In this document: positions 50,023-57,574 of the stretch, in pieces
How positions within the stretch are numbered: the first letter of the stretch is position 1
Layout of the letters: each line of letters opens with the position of its first letter
Origin: Lachnospiraceae bacterium
GTDB taxonomy: Bacteria; Bacillota; Clostridia; Lachnospirales; Lachnospiraceae
DNA: 57,579 bases
Assembly (NCBI GenBank): GCA_017624115.1
Contig: JAGANQ010000005.1
Coordinates: 1-57,579, forward strand
Direction: 5' to 3'
The notes under the pieces: generated by a model
Databases searched by the model: none
Seen by the model: only the letters and a program-made list of their open reading frames with translations
Told to the model about the DNA's origin: nothing
Made by a program: the position numbers and the translations under genes

Positions 50023-51081
50023 ATGAAGAAAACAATAGCAGTATTATTCGGGGGACAGTCCTCCGAGCATGAGGTTTCCTGCATGTCAGCAGTAAACGTG
50101 ATTTCCAGTATGGATAAGGAAAAGTATGAGCAGATCCTCATCGGTATCACCAAAGAGGGCGACTGGCTGAAGGTAGATTCTGTAGAGCAGATAGAGGATG
50201 GAAGCTGGAGGAATTCCAGAGTGCGTGCAGTTATTTCACCGGAGGCTACGAAGAAAACCGTGATTTTCATGGAGGACGGCAGAGTCAGCGAGAAAAAGCT
50301 GGATGCGGTATTTCCTGTGCTTCACGGCTTATACGGAGAGGATGGAACCGTACAGGGCATTCTGGAACTGGCAAAGATCCCGTATGTGGGCTGTGGTGTG
50401 CTGGCTTCCAGTGTGTCTATGGATAAGCTCTATACAAAGCTGGTAGTAGATACACTGGGAATTCGCCAGGCAGTTTATGTTCCGGTTATGCGTGCGGAGC
50501 TTAAGGAGATGAATAAGGTAGTAGAAAAAATAGAAGCAAAGCTTTCCTATCCGGTATTTATCAAGCCTTCCAATGCAGGCTCCTCCCGTGGGGTATCAAA
50601 GGCAGAAAACCGCGCGGAGCTGGAAGCAGGTCTTTCAGGTGCGGCAGAGCATGACAGGAAGATACTGGTAGAGGAAACCATTATCGGCAGGGAGCTGGAA
50701 TGTGCCGTACTTGGCGGTGAAGACTGCCGTGCCTCCGGTGTGGGCGAGGTGCTGGCAGCAGCAGATTTTTATGACTATGAGGCGAAGTATCACAATGCAG
50801 AGTCTAAAACAGACCTTTCCCCGGTACTGCCGGAAGGCAAGGAGGAGGAAATCCGTGAGGCTGCCGTGAAGATTTTCCGCGCGTTGGACTGCTTCGGGCT
50901 GTCAAGAGTAGACTTTTTCCTGAAGAAGGACACCAATGAGGTTGTTTTTAACGAGATTAATACACTTCCGGGATTTACAGGTATCAGTATGTATCCGATG
51001 CTGTGGGAGCAGAAGGGAATCAGTAAGCCGGCTTTAATTGATAAGCTGATTGACAGCGCGCTTTTAAGATACAACAGATAG
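50023..51081 (+). CDS. ddl: D-alanine--D-alanine ligase
   Basis: 352 residues from ATG 50023 behind GAATGAGAGGCAAAAT. It makes the D-Ala-D-Ala dipeptide of peptidoglycan. The N-terminal VLFGGQSSEHEVSCMSA is the family start, LHGLYGEDGTVQG follows, YPVFIKPSNAGSSRGVSK contacts ATP, and the C-terminal VVFNEINTLPGFT carries the metal-binding Glu/Asn. The Tyr/Phe switch for D-Lac was not assessed. The murI gene follows 10 bases later, giving a small cell-wall operon. Confidence 0.93.
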   Translation: MKKTIAVLFGGQSSEHEVSCMSAVNVISSMDKEKYEQILIGITKEGDWLKVDSVEQIEDGSWRNSRVRAVISPEATKKTVIFMEDGRVSEKKLDAVFPVLHGLYGEDGTVQGILELAKIPYVGCGVLASSVSMDKLYTKLVVDTLGIRQAVYVPVMRAELKEMNKVVEKIEAKLSYPVFIKPSNAGSSRGVSKAENRAELEAGLSGAAEHDRKILVEETIIGRELECAVLGGEDCRASGVGEVLAAADFYDYEAKYHNAESKTDLSPVLPEGKEEEIREAAVKIFRALDCFGLSRVDFFLKKDTNEVVFNEINTLPGFTGISMYPMLWEQKGISKPALIDKLIDSALLRYNR

Positions 51082-51091
51082 GAGGAACGTC

Positions 51092-51916
51092 ATGGCAGAC
51101 AGAAAAGCGCCCATAGGCGTATTTGACTCTGGCGTAGGCGGGCTTACGGTTGCAAGAGAGATTATGCGTCAGATTCCGGATGAGAAAATTGTCTATTTCG
51201 GAGATACCGCACGTGTTCCCTACGGAAGCAAATCGCGCGATACGATAATAAAATATTCAAGGCAGATTATCCGCTTTTTAAAGACGCAGGAGGTAAAGGC
51301 GATTGTGGTTGCCTGTAATACAGCAAGTGCAGTTGCCCTTGAAGAGGTCAGAGAAGAACTGGATATACCGATTATCGGTGTGATAAAGGCAGGAGCAAGG
51401 ACGGCGGCAGCTGCGACCAGAAACGGAAAAATCGGTATTATTGCTACAGAGACAACCATTAACAGCAAGGTTTATACTCATTTTCTGGAGGAGCTTAATC
51501 CGCAGCTTACTGTAATCGGAAAGGCATGTCCGTTATTTGTTCCGCTGGTGGAGGAAGGTACTTTCCTCAATGACCCTATCACAGAGGAAATTGCGTCACG
51601 GTACCTGGAGGGACTGAAAAAAGAGCAGATAGATACCCTGATTCTGGGCTGTACCCATTATCCGCTGATTTCTTCTACCGTCGGCAGGGTGATGGGAAAT
51701 CAGGTTACGCTGGTAAACCCGGCATATGAGACGGCGAGGGAGCTTAAGGCACTTTTGAAGGAGGAAGGACTGGAAAATACAGAGCAAAAGCAGGACAGAG
51801 AAGCAATGCATACCTTTTATGTCAGTGATACACCGGATAACTTCCGAAAGTTTGCGGAGACGATTTTGCCGTGCTCTGTGGCAGACACCACTCAGATTAA
51901 CATAGAAAAATACTAG
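51092..51916 (+). CDS. murI: Glutamate racemase
   Basis: 274 residues, cofactor-independent enzyme producing D-glutamate for peptidoglycan. GVFDSGVGGLTVARE (9-23) has the catalytic-site Asp12 and Ser13, VVACNTASA has Cys75, and LGCTHYPL has Cys187 and His189, the acid-base pair. ATG follows GATAGGAGGAACGTC. Its stop lies just four bases before the palindromic element at 51921, so that element could form the 3' end of this mRNA. Confidence 0.94.
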   Translation: MADRKAPIGVFDSGVGGLTVAREIMRQIPDEKIVYFGDTARVPYGSKSRDTIIKYSRQIIRFLKTQEVKAIVVACNTASAVALEEVREELDIPIIGVIKAGARTAAAATRNGKIGIIATETTINSKVYTHFLEELNPQLTVIGKACPLFVPLVEEGTFLNDPITEEIASRYLEGLKKEQIDTLILGCTHYPLISSTVGRVMGNQVTLVNPAYETARELKALLKEEGLENTEQKQDREAMHTFYVSDTPDNFRKFAETILPCSVADTTQINIEKY

Positions 51917-51920
51917 TATA

Positions 51921-52086
51921 CTAGTACACCGATTTCTAAATAACTACACCAAATAACTTGCCTATTTTCCCGATTGCACATAGCAAAAAGCCTCGACGTA
52001 GCCCGCTACGCCTACGTTTTTTGCCATGCGCACTCGAAAAAATATTCTACGTTATTGGTGTAGTTATTTACGAAACGATGTACTAG
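51921..52086. mobile_element. 166-bp palindromic MITE-like element
   Basis: The outer arms are CTAGTACACCGATTTC... (51921-51957) and its imperfect complement ending GATGTACTAG (to 52086), matching about 31 of 36 bases. The complementarity continues inward through TATTTT, CGA, TGC, CAT and GCAAAAA blocks to a centre with CGTAG/CTACG. So nearly the whole element can fold as one hairpin. It has no coding capacity. This is the structure of a miniature inverted-repeat element or a dispersed palindromic repeat. CTAG/TA-rich flanks could be duplicated target sequence. Confidence 0.75.
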
Positions 52087-52098
52087 AGAAAGCAGAGG

Positions 52099-52551
52099 AT
52101 GCACATGGATAAAGAAGTACTGGTATCAATATCGGGACTGCAGTTTTCCGAGGCGAATAAAGAAGCAGTTGAGATGATTACCGTTGCAGATTATTATAAG
52201 AAAAACGATAAACATTATCTGATATTTGATGAGGCGATGGAGGGCTTTGAGGGAACTACCAGAAATATGATTAAGTTCAATGAGCATATGGTAGATATCA
52301 CGAAGAAAGGTATCACCAATGTCCATATGGTATTTGAAGAGAAGCAGAAGAATATGACCTATTATGACACACCGTTTGGCAATCTGCTGATAGGCCTTTC
52401 CACGAACCGCATTGATGTGGAGGAGGAAACGGCTGCGATAAATGTTAAGATAGATTATTCACTGGATATCAATTATGAATTTGTTTCTGACTGTAAAATC
52501 AGCATTTCTGTAAAAGAAAAAAAGGCTGGAGACATCAGCCTTTTTTCTTAA
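52099..52551 (+). CDS. DUF1934-family beta-barrel protein
   Basis: 150 residues (ATG 52099, or the second ATG 52105 behind AGAGGATGC). Alternating beta-strand pattern with the family phrases KHYLIFDEAMEGFEG, VHMVFEEKQKNMTYYDTPFG and IDYSLDINYEFVSDCKISI, as in YwiB of Bacillus. These lipocalin-like small proteins often lie near cell-wall or pyrG genes. Function is unknown. The last codons run into a terminator hairpin and overlap the opposing gene by 17 bases. Confidence 0.82.
   Translation: MHMDKEVLVSISGLQFSEANKEAVEMITVADYYKKNDKHYLIFDEAMEGFEGTTRNMIKFNEHMVDITKKGITNVHMVFEEKQKNMTYYDTPFGNLLIGLSTNRIDVEEETAAINVKIDYSLDINYEFVSDCKISISVKEKKAGDISLFS
52519..52551. terminator. Terminator inside the overlapping 3' ends of two genes
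   Basis: AAAAAAGGCTG (52519-52529) pairs with CAGCCTTTTTT (52537-52547). A-run and T-run flank the stem symmetrically, so it can stop transcription in both directions. It encodes the last residues of the DUF1934 protein and, on the other strand, the FKKKG tail. Confidence 0.85.
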
Positions 52552-52978
52552 AACGGGACAGGAATCCCTTTTTTGTCTTTGGTTCCGGGACAGGTCCGCG
52601 GACACGTTTGGCACTTGTTATGTAGATACCGCTTACAGTAGCTTTTACTTCCTGCATCGGGAGTATCTGGGCAAATACCGGCTCATCGCACAAAAGTGTC
52701 ATAACACGGGAGCCTGCTTTGACCTTAACCATAGGCATTTTTGCCCAGCGTAAATATTTCGGAGTGGACTCGGTAACGATTTTCGGAAGATTAGCCTCCG
52801 ACAGCTTCATACGTTTCTTATCAATAATATACAGTGACATGGTCTGAGCCATAGCGTCCATGGTTGCTTTCTGTTCAGCCTGTTTTTTCTGTGCTTTTCT
52901 GCCAAAATATGCGAGAATGCCAAGAAGAACGACAAGGATAATCAGAATCACCAGGATAACAGTTAATACGGTTTTCAT
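52535..52978 (-). CDS. Small single-pass membrane protein of unknown function
   Basis: 147 residues. One strongly hydrophobic N-terminal helix (VLTVILVILIILVVLLGILAY, about 4-24) is followed by a basic coiled segment and a soluble domain with VKVKAGSRVMTLLCDEPVFA and VKATVSGIYITSAKRV strands. The tail is Lys-rich. It is predicted to be anchored in the membrane with the domain in the cytoplasm. ATG follows AGGAGGGTATTTT. I do not recognise a named family. Its stop lies inside the DUF1934 gene. Confidence 0.65.
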   Translation of the reverse strand: MKTVLTVILVILIILVVLLGILAYFGRKAQKKQAEQKATMDAMAQTMSLYIIDKKRMKLSEANLPKIVTESTPKYLRWAKMPMVKVKAGSRVMTLLCDEPVFAQILPMQEVKATVSGIYITSAKRVRGPVPEPKTKKGFLSRFKKKG

Positions 52979-53008
52979 AAAATACCCTCCTGAATGATGT
53001 TAATCAGT

Positions 53009-53023
53009 TGTCCGTATAGGACA
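53009..53023. promoter_or_regulatory. Palindrome between divergent genes
   Basis: TGTCC-GTATA-GGACA (53009-53023) is a perfect 5-bp inverted repeat between the membrane-protein gene and cls. It may be an operator, but too short for certainty. Confidence 0.35.
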
Positions 53024-53091
53024 TATAGTATTGTATCATTATTTTACGGAAAAGAAAAGCTTTTTATTTACATACATGAAAAAGGATAGTG

Positions 53092-54585
53092 ATGAGTAAT
53101 ATGTTGGATATGGCGGTATTTGAGTCAATATGGCAGGGCGCTGCGGCTGGCGGCAGCTGGATAATGGAGCATTTGCTGTTTTTGAATGCACTGCTGTCAA
53201 TCGCGATTGTCTTTTTCCAGAGACGTGACCCGAAAACGGTTTGGACATGGCTGCTTGTGCTGTATTTCGTCCCGGTAGTGGGATTTGTGCTCTATCTTCT
53301 GATGGGGCAGGACATGCGCAAACGGAAAATGTTTCGTATGAAGGAAATGGAGGACAGTCTGAATTCACAGATTCAGAAGCAGGAGGAGATTATCTTCCGT
53401 AATGAATTTAATCTGTCAGACAGTGCCCTGGATGATTACCATGATCTTGTGCTTTATAATCTGGAGGCAATGCAGGCGGCGTATTCAGATGACAATAAGG
53501 TCACGATATACACAGACGGCAATGAGAAGTTTGATGCGTTGATTGAAGCAATTGACAGTGCAGAAAAGTTTATTCATATTCAATATTACATTATCAAAAA
53601 CGATATTCTCTTTGAACGGATTGTGAAGCATCTGGTGAAAAAGGCAGAGGAGGGTGTCGAGGTCAGAGTGCTCTGCGACGGAATGGGAGGCAGATTTGTA
53701 AAATCCTCCTACTGGAAGAAGCTCAGAAAGCAGGGGATTCAGGTGGCGATATTCTTCCCGCCGCTGTTCAAGCGTCTGCAGCTTCGTATCAATTATAGAA
53801 ATCACAGAAAGATTGCTGTAATTGACGGGAAAACTGCGTTTGTAGGTGGATTTAATATCGGTAAGGAGTATATCGGGCTGGATAAGAAATTCGGCTACTG
53901 GAGAGATACCCATTTAAAGATTGAAGGTTCTGCAGTGGCACAGCTTCAGATACGTTTTATTCTGGACTGGAATTATGCGGCAAAGGATAATCTGTTTTCC
54001 CGCGAGGGATATTTTCCTGAAACGGAGCCTAAGGGCAGCACCGGAATCCAGATTGTATCAAGCGGGCCGGACTCGAAATACCAGGAAATCCGAGATAATT
54101 ACCTGCGTCTGATCAGTAAAGCAAAAAAGAATATTTATATTCAGACACCATACTTTATCCCGGACGAGGCAGTAATGGGTGCATTGCGTATAGCAGCAAT
54201 GTCAGGCGTGGATGTGAAGCTGATGATACCGTGCAAGCCGGATCACCCGTTTGTCTATTGGGCAACCTATTCCTTTGCCGGGGAGCTTCTGGATGCGGGA
54301 GCCAGATGTTATACCTATGATAATGGATTTCTTCATGCCAAGGGAATTATGGTGGACGGTCTTGCAGCGAGCTATGGAACGGCGAATATGGACATGCGCA
54401 GCTTTTATCTGAATTTTGAAGTAAATGCTGTGATATACAGTTCGGAGGTTACGAGACAGCTGGAAAGCATTTTCTTAAAGGATTTGGGAAAGTGTACGGA
54501 GATTACACCTTACGATTACAGCCGGAGGAAGCTTTCTGTGCGGATAAAGGAGCAGGTGTCAAGACTGCTTTCCCCTATCATGTAG
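53092..54585 (+). CDS. cls: Cardiolipin synthase
   Basis: 497 residues from ATG 53092, with AAGG six bases ahead. GTG 53089 is less likely. Two N-terminal membrane helices (about 20-70, including KTVWTWLLVLYFVPVVGFVL) precede two phospholipase-D domains. Their HKD motifs are NHRKIAVIDGKTAFVGG and HAKGIMVDGLAASYGTAN. The enzyme condenses two phosphatidylglycerols into cardiolipin at the inner face of the membrane. Both motifs are complete and length is standard for the Cls family of Firmicutes. Confidence 0.92.
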   Translation: MSNMLDMAVFESIWQGAAAGGSWIMEHLLFLNALLSIAIVFFQRRDPKTVWTWLLVLYFVPVVGFVLYLLMGQDMRKRKMFRMKEMEDSLNSQIQKQEEIIFRNEFNLSDSALDDYHDLVLYNLEAMQAAYSDDNKVTIYTDGNEKFDALIEAIDSAEKFIHIQYYIIKNDILFERIVKHLVKKAEEGVEVRVLCDGMGGRFVKSSYWKKLRKQGIQVAIFFPPLFKRLQLRINYRNHRKIAVIDGKTAFVGGFNIGKEYIGLDKKFGYWRDTHLKIEGSAVAQLQIRFILDWNYAAKDNLFSREGYFPETEPKGSTGIQIVSSGPDSKYQEIRDNYLRLISKAKKNIYIQTPYFIPDEAVMGALRIAAMSGVDVKLMIPCKPDHPFVYWATYSFAGELLDAGARCYTYDNGFLHAKGIMVDGLAASYGTANMDMRSFYLNFEVNAVIYSSEVTRQLESIFLKDLGKCTEITPYDYSRRKLSVRIKEQVSRLLSPIM

Positions 54586-54586
54586 C

Positions 54587-54610
54587 TGCGCCCCATCTCA
54601 GGAGCGCAGG
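54587..54610. terminator. Weak hairpin between cls and the AraC gene
   Basis: CTGCGC (54587-54592) pairs with GCGCAG (54604-54609). It overlaps the 3' end of the AraC gene and has no T run, so a terminator role is tentative. Confidence 0.3.
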
Positions 54611-55347
54611 GTTGTGCTTAGAAATAGATTGATAAACTGTCTCGGGGTCAGACCGGTAAATTCCTTGAATTCACGCTGGAAATGCGCCTGGTCGGAGTAT
54701 CCAAGATGCTTGATGAAATCGGAGTTGCTTTTTCCGGGTGATGCAAGCATCTCGGCAAGAGCAGACTGGAAGCGGATAATCCGGCTGTAGAGCTTTGGGC
54801 TGTAGCCCATATGACCGAGAAAGAGACGGTGAATATGACGTTCTGAGTAGCACAGAACATTAGACAGCTCATGGATGGAGATGGTTCCGTTGGACAGGCA
54901 TATCTGTTCCAGCATATAGTGAACCGGCTCGCTCACAGTCATAGACTGCTGTTCCGGCTGAAAATTACGGGTAAACCATGAGATTCTTTCTTCAAAGGCT
55001 GCCAGCCGGAGAAGATTGGCTGTATAATATTCAGAATGAAAGTGACGGCTTGGAAGAACACCGGTCGGAAAGCGCACACCGAAATAGCGGCTGCCCGCGA
55101 TACACGATACACTTTCATAGGTAGCGGAAGGATTAAAAAAATGACCCTCCGTATCATTTTCGTGGATAAGAAAATCCATGCAGCCGTTTGGAATATAGGT
55201 AATGACATCTTCTGTGGCATAGAATTCATAAAACAGCAGGGAACAAGGTTCACTGACTGTATGTTCACGGTATTGTCTTGTATAAAGAGATAAAAGGGGC
55301 TGTGAACTGCCATGCTCCGGCAGCTGTGCTATCATGCTGGTATTCAA
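54598..55347 (-). CDS. AraC-family transcription regulator
   Basis: 249 residues starting at TTG 55347, which sits seven bases after GGGGG. The frame is open upstream to 55407, but that stretch is the promoter itself. ATG 55335 is an alternative. An N-terminal cupin-like sensor (about 10-130) contains ARG-rich strands such as GSRYFGVRFPTGVLPSRHF. The C-terminal double helix-turn-helix (about 150-245) has ISIHELSNVLCYSERHIHRL and LGYSDQAHFQREFKEFTGLT. The effector is unknown. It is divergent from the ammonium transporter, so it may act on that promoter, though this is only positional. Confidence 0.85.
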   Translation of the reverse strand: MNTSMIAQLPEHGSSQPLLSLYTRQYREHTVSEPCSLLFYEFYATEDVITYIPNGCMDFLIHENDTEGHFFNPSATYESVSCIAGSRYFGVRFPTGVLPSRHFHSEYYTANLLRLAAFEERISWFTRNFQPEQQSMTVSEPVHYMLEQICLSNGTISIHELSNVLCYSERHIHRLFLGHMGYSPKLYSRIIRFQSALAEMLASPGKSNSDFIKHLGYSDQAHFQREFKEFTGLTPRQFINLFLSTTLRS

Positions 55348-55378
55348 ATGGATGCCCCCTTTCTTTTCTGCTTTTTTT

Positions 55379-55407
55379 AGTATACAAAAAGCGTCTGATT
55401 TTTTCAA
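55379..55407 (-). promoter_or_regulatory. Promoter of the AraC-family gene
   Basis: On the minus strand TTGAAA (55407-55402), 17 bases, TATACT (55384-55379). This fixes the start codon downstream at 55347. Confidence 0.8.
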
Positions 55408-55451
55408 TATTTTTTATCATCTTCGAGATAAAATTCAAACCATAGTCATAG

Positions 55452-55550
55452 AGAGATATCGACAGGAACACGAAGGCGTGTAGTTATTGAGCAAGCAATA
55501 ACTACACGCCTGTTTCGTTTGACAGCGCAGGAATGACAGCAGATATCTCT
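55452..55550 (+). promoter_or_regulatory. Nested inverted repeats upstream of the ammonium transporter
   Basis: AGAGATATC (55452-55460) and GATATCTCT (55542-55550) enclose a perfect 16-bp stem. AGGCGTGTAGTTATTG (55474-55489) pairs with CAATAACTACACGCCT (55496-55511) around AGCAAG. A TTGACA lies at 55519-55524 with a weak -10 (GATATC, 55542) just inside the right outer arm. This may be a structured leader, a terminator between divergent genes or a small palindromic repeat. Confidence 0.65.
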
Positions 55551-55580
55551 TTATGAAACAAGAAGAGGGAGGAATTGTGT

Positions 55581-57284
55581 ATGGAATATTCAGCAGTAAA
55601 CACAATCTGGGTGCTTTTAGGCGCTGCACTTGTATTTTTTATGCAGGCTGGTTTTGCTATGGTAGAGACAGGATTCACCCGGGCAAAAAATGCAGGTAAC
55701 ATTATTATGAAGAATTTGATGGACTTCAGCATCGGTACACCGATTTTCTGGTTCATCGGATTTGGCATCATGTTTGGAAGCGGCAATGGCTTCTTTGGTG
55801 GACTTGATTTCTTCACCAGAGGCGATTATTCCGCTGTAACTCCTTCGGGAGTGCCGTTCTATGCTTTCCTTATTTTCCAGACCGTGTTCTGTGCAACAGC
55901 AGCAACTATCGTATCTGGAGCAATGGCAGAGAGAACAAAATTCATTTCGTATTGTTTGTACAGCTTATTGATTTCCCTGTTTGTATACCCGGTATCCGGT
56001 CACTGGATCTGGGGCGGCGGCTGGCTGGCTCAGTTAGGCTTCCATGATTTTGCTGGTTCTACAGCAGTACATATGGTTGGAGGCTGCGCGGCGTTAATCG
56101 GAGCAAAGATTCTCGGACCTCGTGTGGGCAAGTATAGTAAGGACGGAAAACCGAGAGCAATTCCTGGACATAGCTTGACATTAGGTGCACTTGGTGTATT
56201 TATTCTCTGGTTCTGCTGGTTTGGATTTAACGGCTGTTCTACCGTGTCCATGGAAGGTGATGCGATTGTAACAGCAGGCAGCGTATTCGTGACAACAAAT
56301 CTTGCAACAGCATGTGCAACATGTGCAACGATGATTTTCACATGGATTCGTTATAAGAAGCCGGATGTTTCCATGACACTGAATGGTTCTCTGGCAGGTC
56401 TGGTAGCAATTACCGCAGGCTGTGATGTAGTAAGCCCGGCAGGTGCAGCAGTTATCGGTATTGCAGCTGGTATTGTGGTTGTTCTGGTAATTGAGTTTGT
56501 AGATAAGGTATTAACAATTGATGACCCGGTAGGTGCGGTTGGTGTACATGGTGCCTGTGGTCTTTTAGGAACACTGATGACAGGTCTGTTTGCGTTAGAT
56601 GGCGGTCTCTTCTATGGCGGCGGAGCTAAGATGTTTGGAATTCAGCTTCTCGGAGTAGTTGCTGTTCTGGCATGGGTAGCAGTTACCATGACCATTATCT
56701 TTACTGTGATTGATAAGACAATCGGTCTGCGTGTTTCCAAGAGAGAAGAGATTCTTGGTCTGGATGCTACAGAGCATGGTCTTACAAGTGCTTATGCAGA
56801 CTTCCTTCCATCAAGTCCTGTTATGAGTAATTATGCAGATGAGCCGTCTGCTTATGGCAGCACACCGGTAGATGATGCTGTTCCGGTACAGGTAAAGGCT
56901 GACACGAAGCCGGTAGCTTCTGATGTGAAGATTACAAAGGTCGAGATATTGACAAAGCAGGAGAAGTTCGAAGCTCTCAAGCTTGCCATGAACGAAATCG
57001 GTGTAACAGGTATGACTGTAACACAGGTTTTAGGATGTGGTATGCAGAAGGGTGCTATGGAATATTACCGTGGTATTCCGGTTGAGATGCAGCTGCTTCC
57101 TAAGATTCAGGTAGAAATCGTAGTTGCCAAGGTACCGGTGGCTCAGGTTATTGAGACTGCAAGAAAGGTACTGTACACCGGACATATCGGCGATGGTAAG
57201 ATTTTCGTATACGATGTAGAAAATGTAGTAAAGGTTCGTACCGGTGAAGCTGGCTATGATGCTTTGCAGGGTGTGGATGACTAA
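55581..57284 (+). CDS. amt: Ammonium transporter fused to a PII signal-protein domain
   Basis: 567 residues from ATG 55581 behind GGGAGGAATTGTGT. Residues 1-400 form an Amt channel of eleven helices. It has the twin-His pore pair His164 (STAVHMVGG) and His323 (GVHGACG), and the FGFNGCS and SGAMAERTK segments. A linker of about 45 residues (400-447) leads to a PII/GlnB-like domain (about 450-567) with T-loop GCGMQKGAMEYYRG (485-498) and the HIGDGKIFVYDVENVVKVRTGE nucleotide site. Free PII (GlnK) normally blocks Amt when nitrogen is plentiful, and here the regulator is built in. Val501 replaces the T-loop Tyr that is uridylylated in proteobacteria. Confidence 0.92.
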   Translation: MEYSAVNTIWVLLGAALVFFMQAGFAMVETGFTRAKNAGNIIMKNLMDFSIGTPIFWFIGFGIMFGSGNGFFGGLDFFTRGDYSAVTPSGVPFYAFLIFQTVFCATAATIVSGAMAERTKFISYCLYSLLISLFVYPVSGHWIWGGGWLAQLGFHDFAGSTAVHMVGGCAALIGAKILGPRVGKYSKDGKPRAIPGHSLTLGALGVFILWFCWFGFNGCSTVSMEGDAIVTAGSVFVTTNLATACATCATMIFTWIRYKKPDVSMTLNGSLAGLVAITAGCDVVSPAGAAVIGIAAGIVVVLVIEFVDKVLTIDDPVGAVGVHGACGLLGTLMTGLFALDGGLFYGGGAKMFGIQLLGVVAVLAWVAVTMTIIFTVIDKTIGLRVSKREEILGLDATEHGLTSAYADFLPSSPVMSNYADEPSAYGSTPVDDAVPVQVKADTKPVASDVKITKVEILTKQEKFEALKLAMNEIGVTGMTVTQVLGCGMQKGAMEYYRGIPVEMQLLPKIQVEIVVAKVPVAQVIETARKVLYTGHIGDGKIFVYDVENVVKVRTGEAGYDALQGVDD

Positions 57285-57313
57285 GTTAAAAACTCCTAAA
57301 ATAATGACAGAGG

Positions 57314-57352
57314 GCTGTCGTAAAATTGAAAGATATTTTACGGCAGCTTTTT
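57314..57352 (+). terminator. Intrinsic terminator of the Amt-PII gene
   Basis: GCTGTCGTAAAAT (57314-57326) pairs with ATTTTACGGCAGC (57335-57347), including one G-U pair, followed by TTTTT. Confidence 0.88.
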
Positions 57353-57499
57353 GGCATTCTGAGGGACGATGAAAAGATTTCATTCTGGTATGGTGGCAAT
57401 GCGGATTAGGGTGTATAATATGGTTAATGTTATGATAATTTAGGAGCTTCCTGTATAATTCAAATATAGGGAATTCCAAGAAAGAAGGTTGAGAAAAAA

Positions 57500-57569
57500 A
57501 TACCTCAGTGTAAAATAAGATTACTGACTTTGCACGGTTAGTAAAAAATCTTATTGAACAGAGAGGTAT
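57500..57569 (+). other. Long imperfect inverted repeat before the last start codon
   Basis: ATACCTC (57500-57506) pairs with GAGGTAT (57563-57569), and internally AATAAGATT with AATCTTATT, leaving a loop with ACTGAC...TTAGT. It may be an insertion-sequence end or a structured leader. The preceding 57353-57499 holds a TATAAT (57414-57419) but no clear gene. Confidence 0.5.
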
Positions 57570-57574
57570 CTAAA

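Noticed and set aside
55348..55407. Longer N-terminus for the AraC-family protein
   Set aside because: The DNA there is a consensus promoter (TTGAAA-17-TATACT), so it cannot be translated from this transcript.
55474..55511. ANTAR-type antiterminator hairpin upstream of amt
   Set aside because: ANTAR targets are pairs of hairpins with A at loop position 1 and G at position 4. Here there is one stem and the loop AGCAAG lacks G at position 4.
57030..57479. A 149-codon minus-strand frame covering the end of the Amt-PII gene
   Set aside because: It is a shadow of the strongly conserved PII coding sequence and terminator on the + strand.
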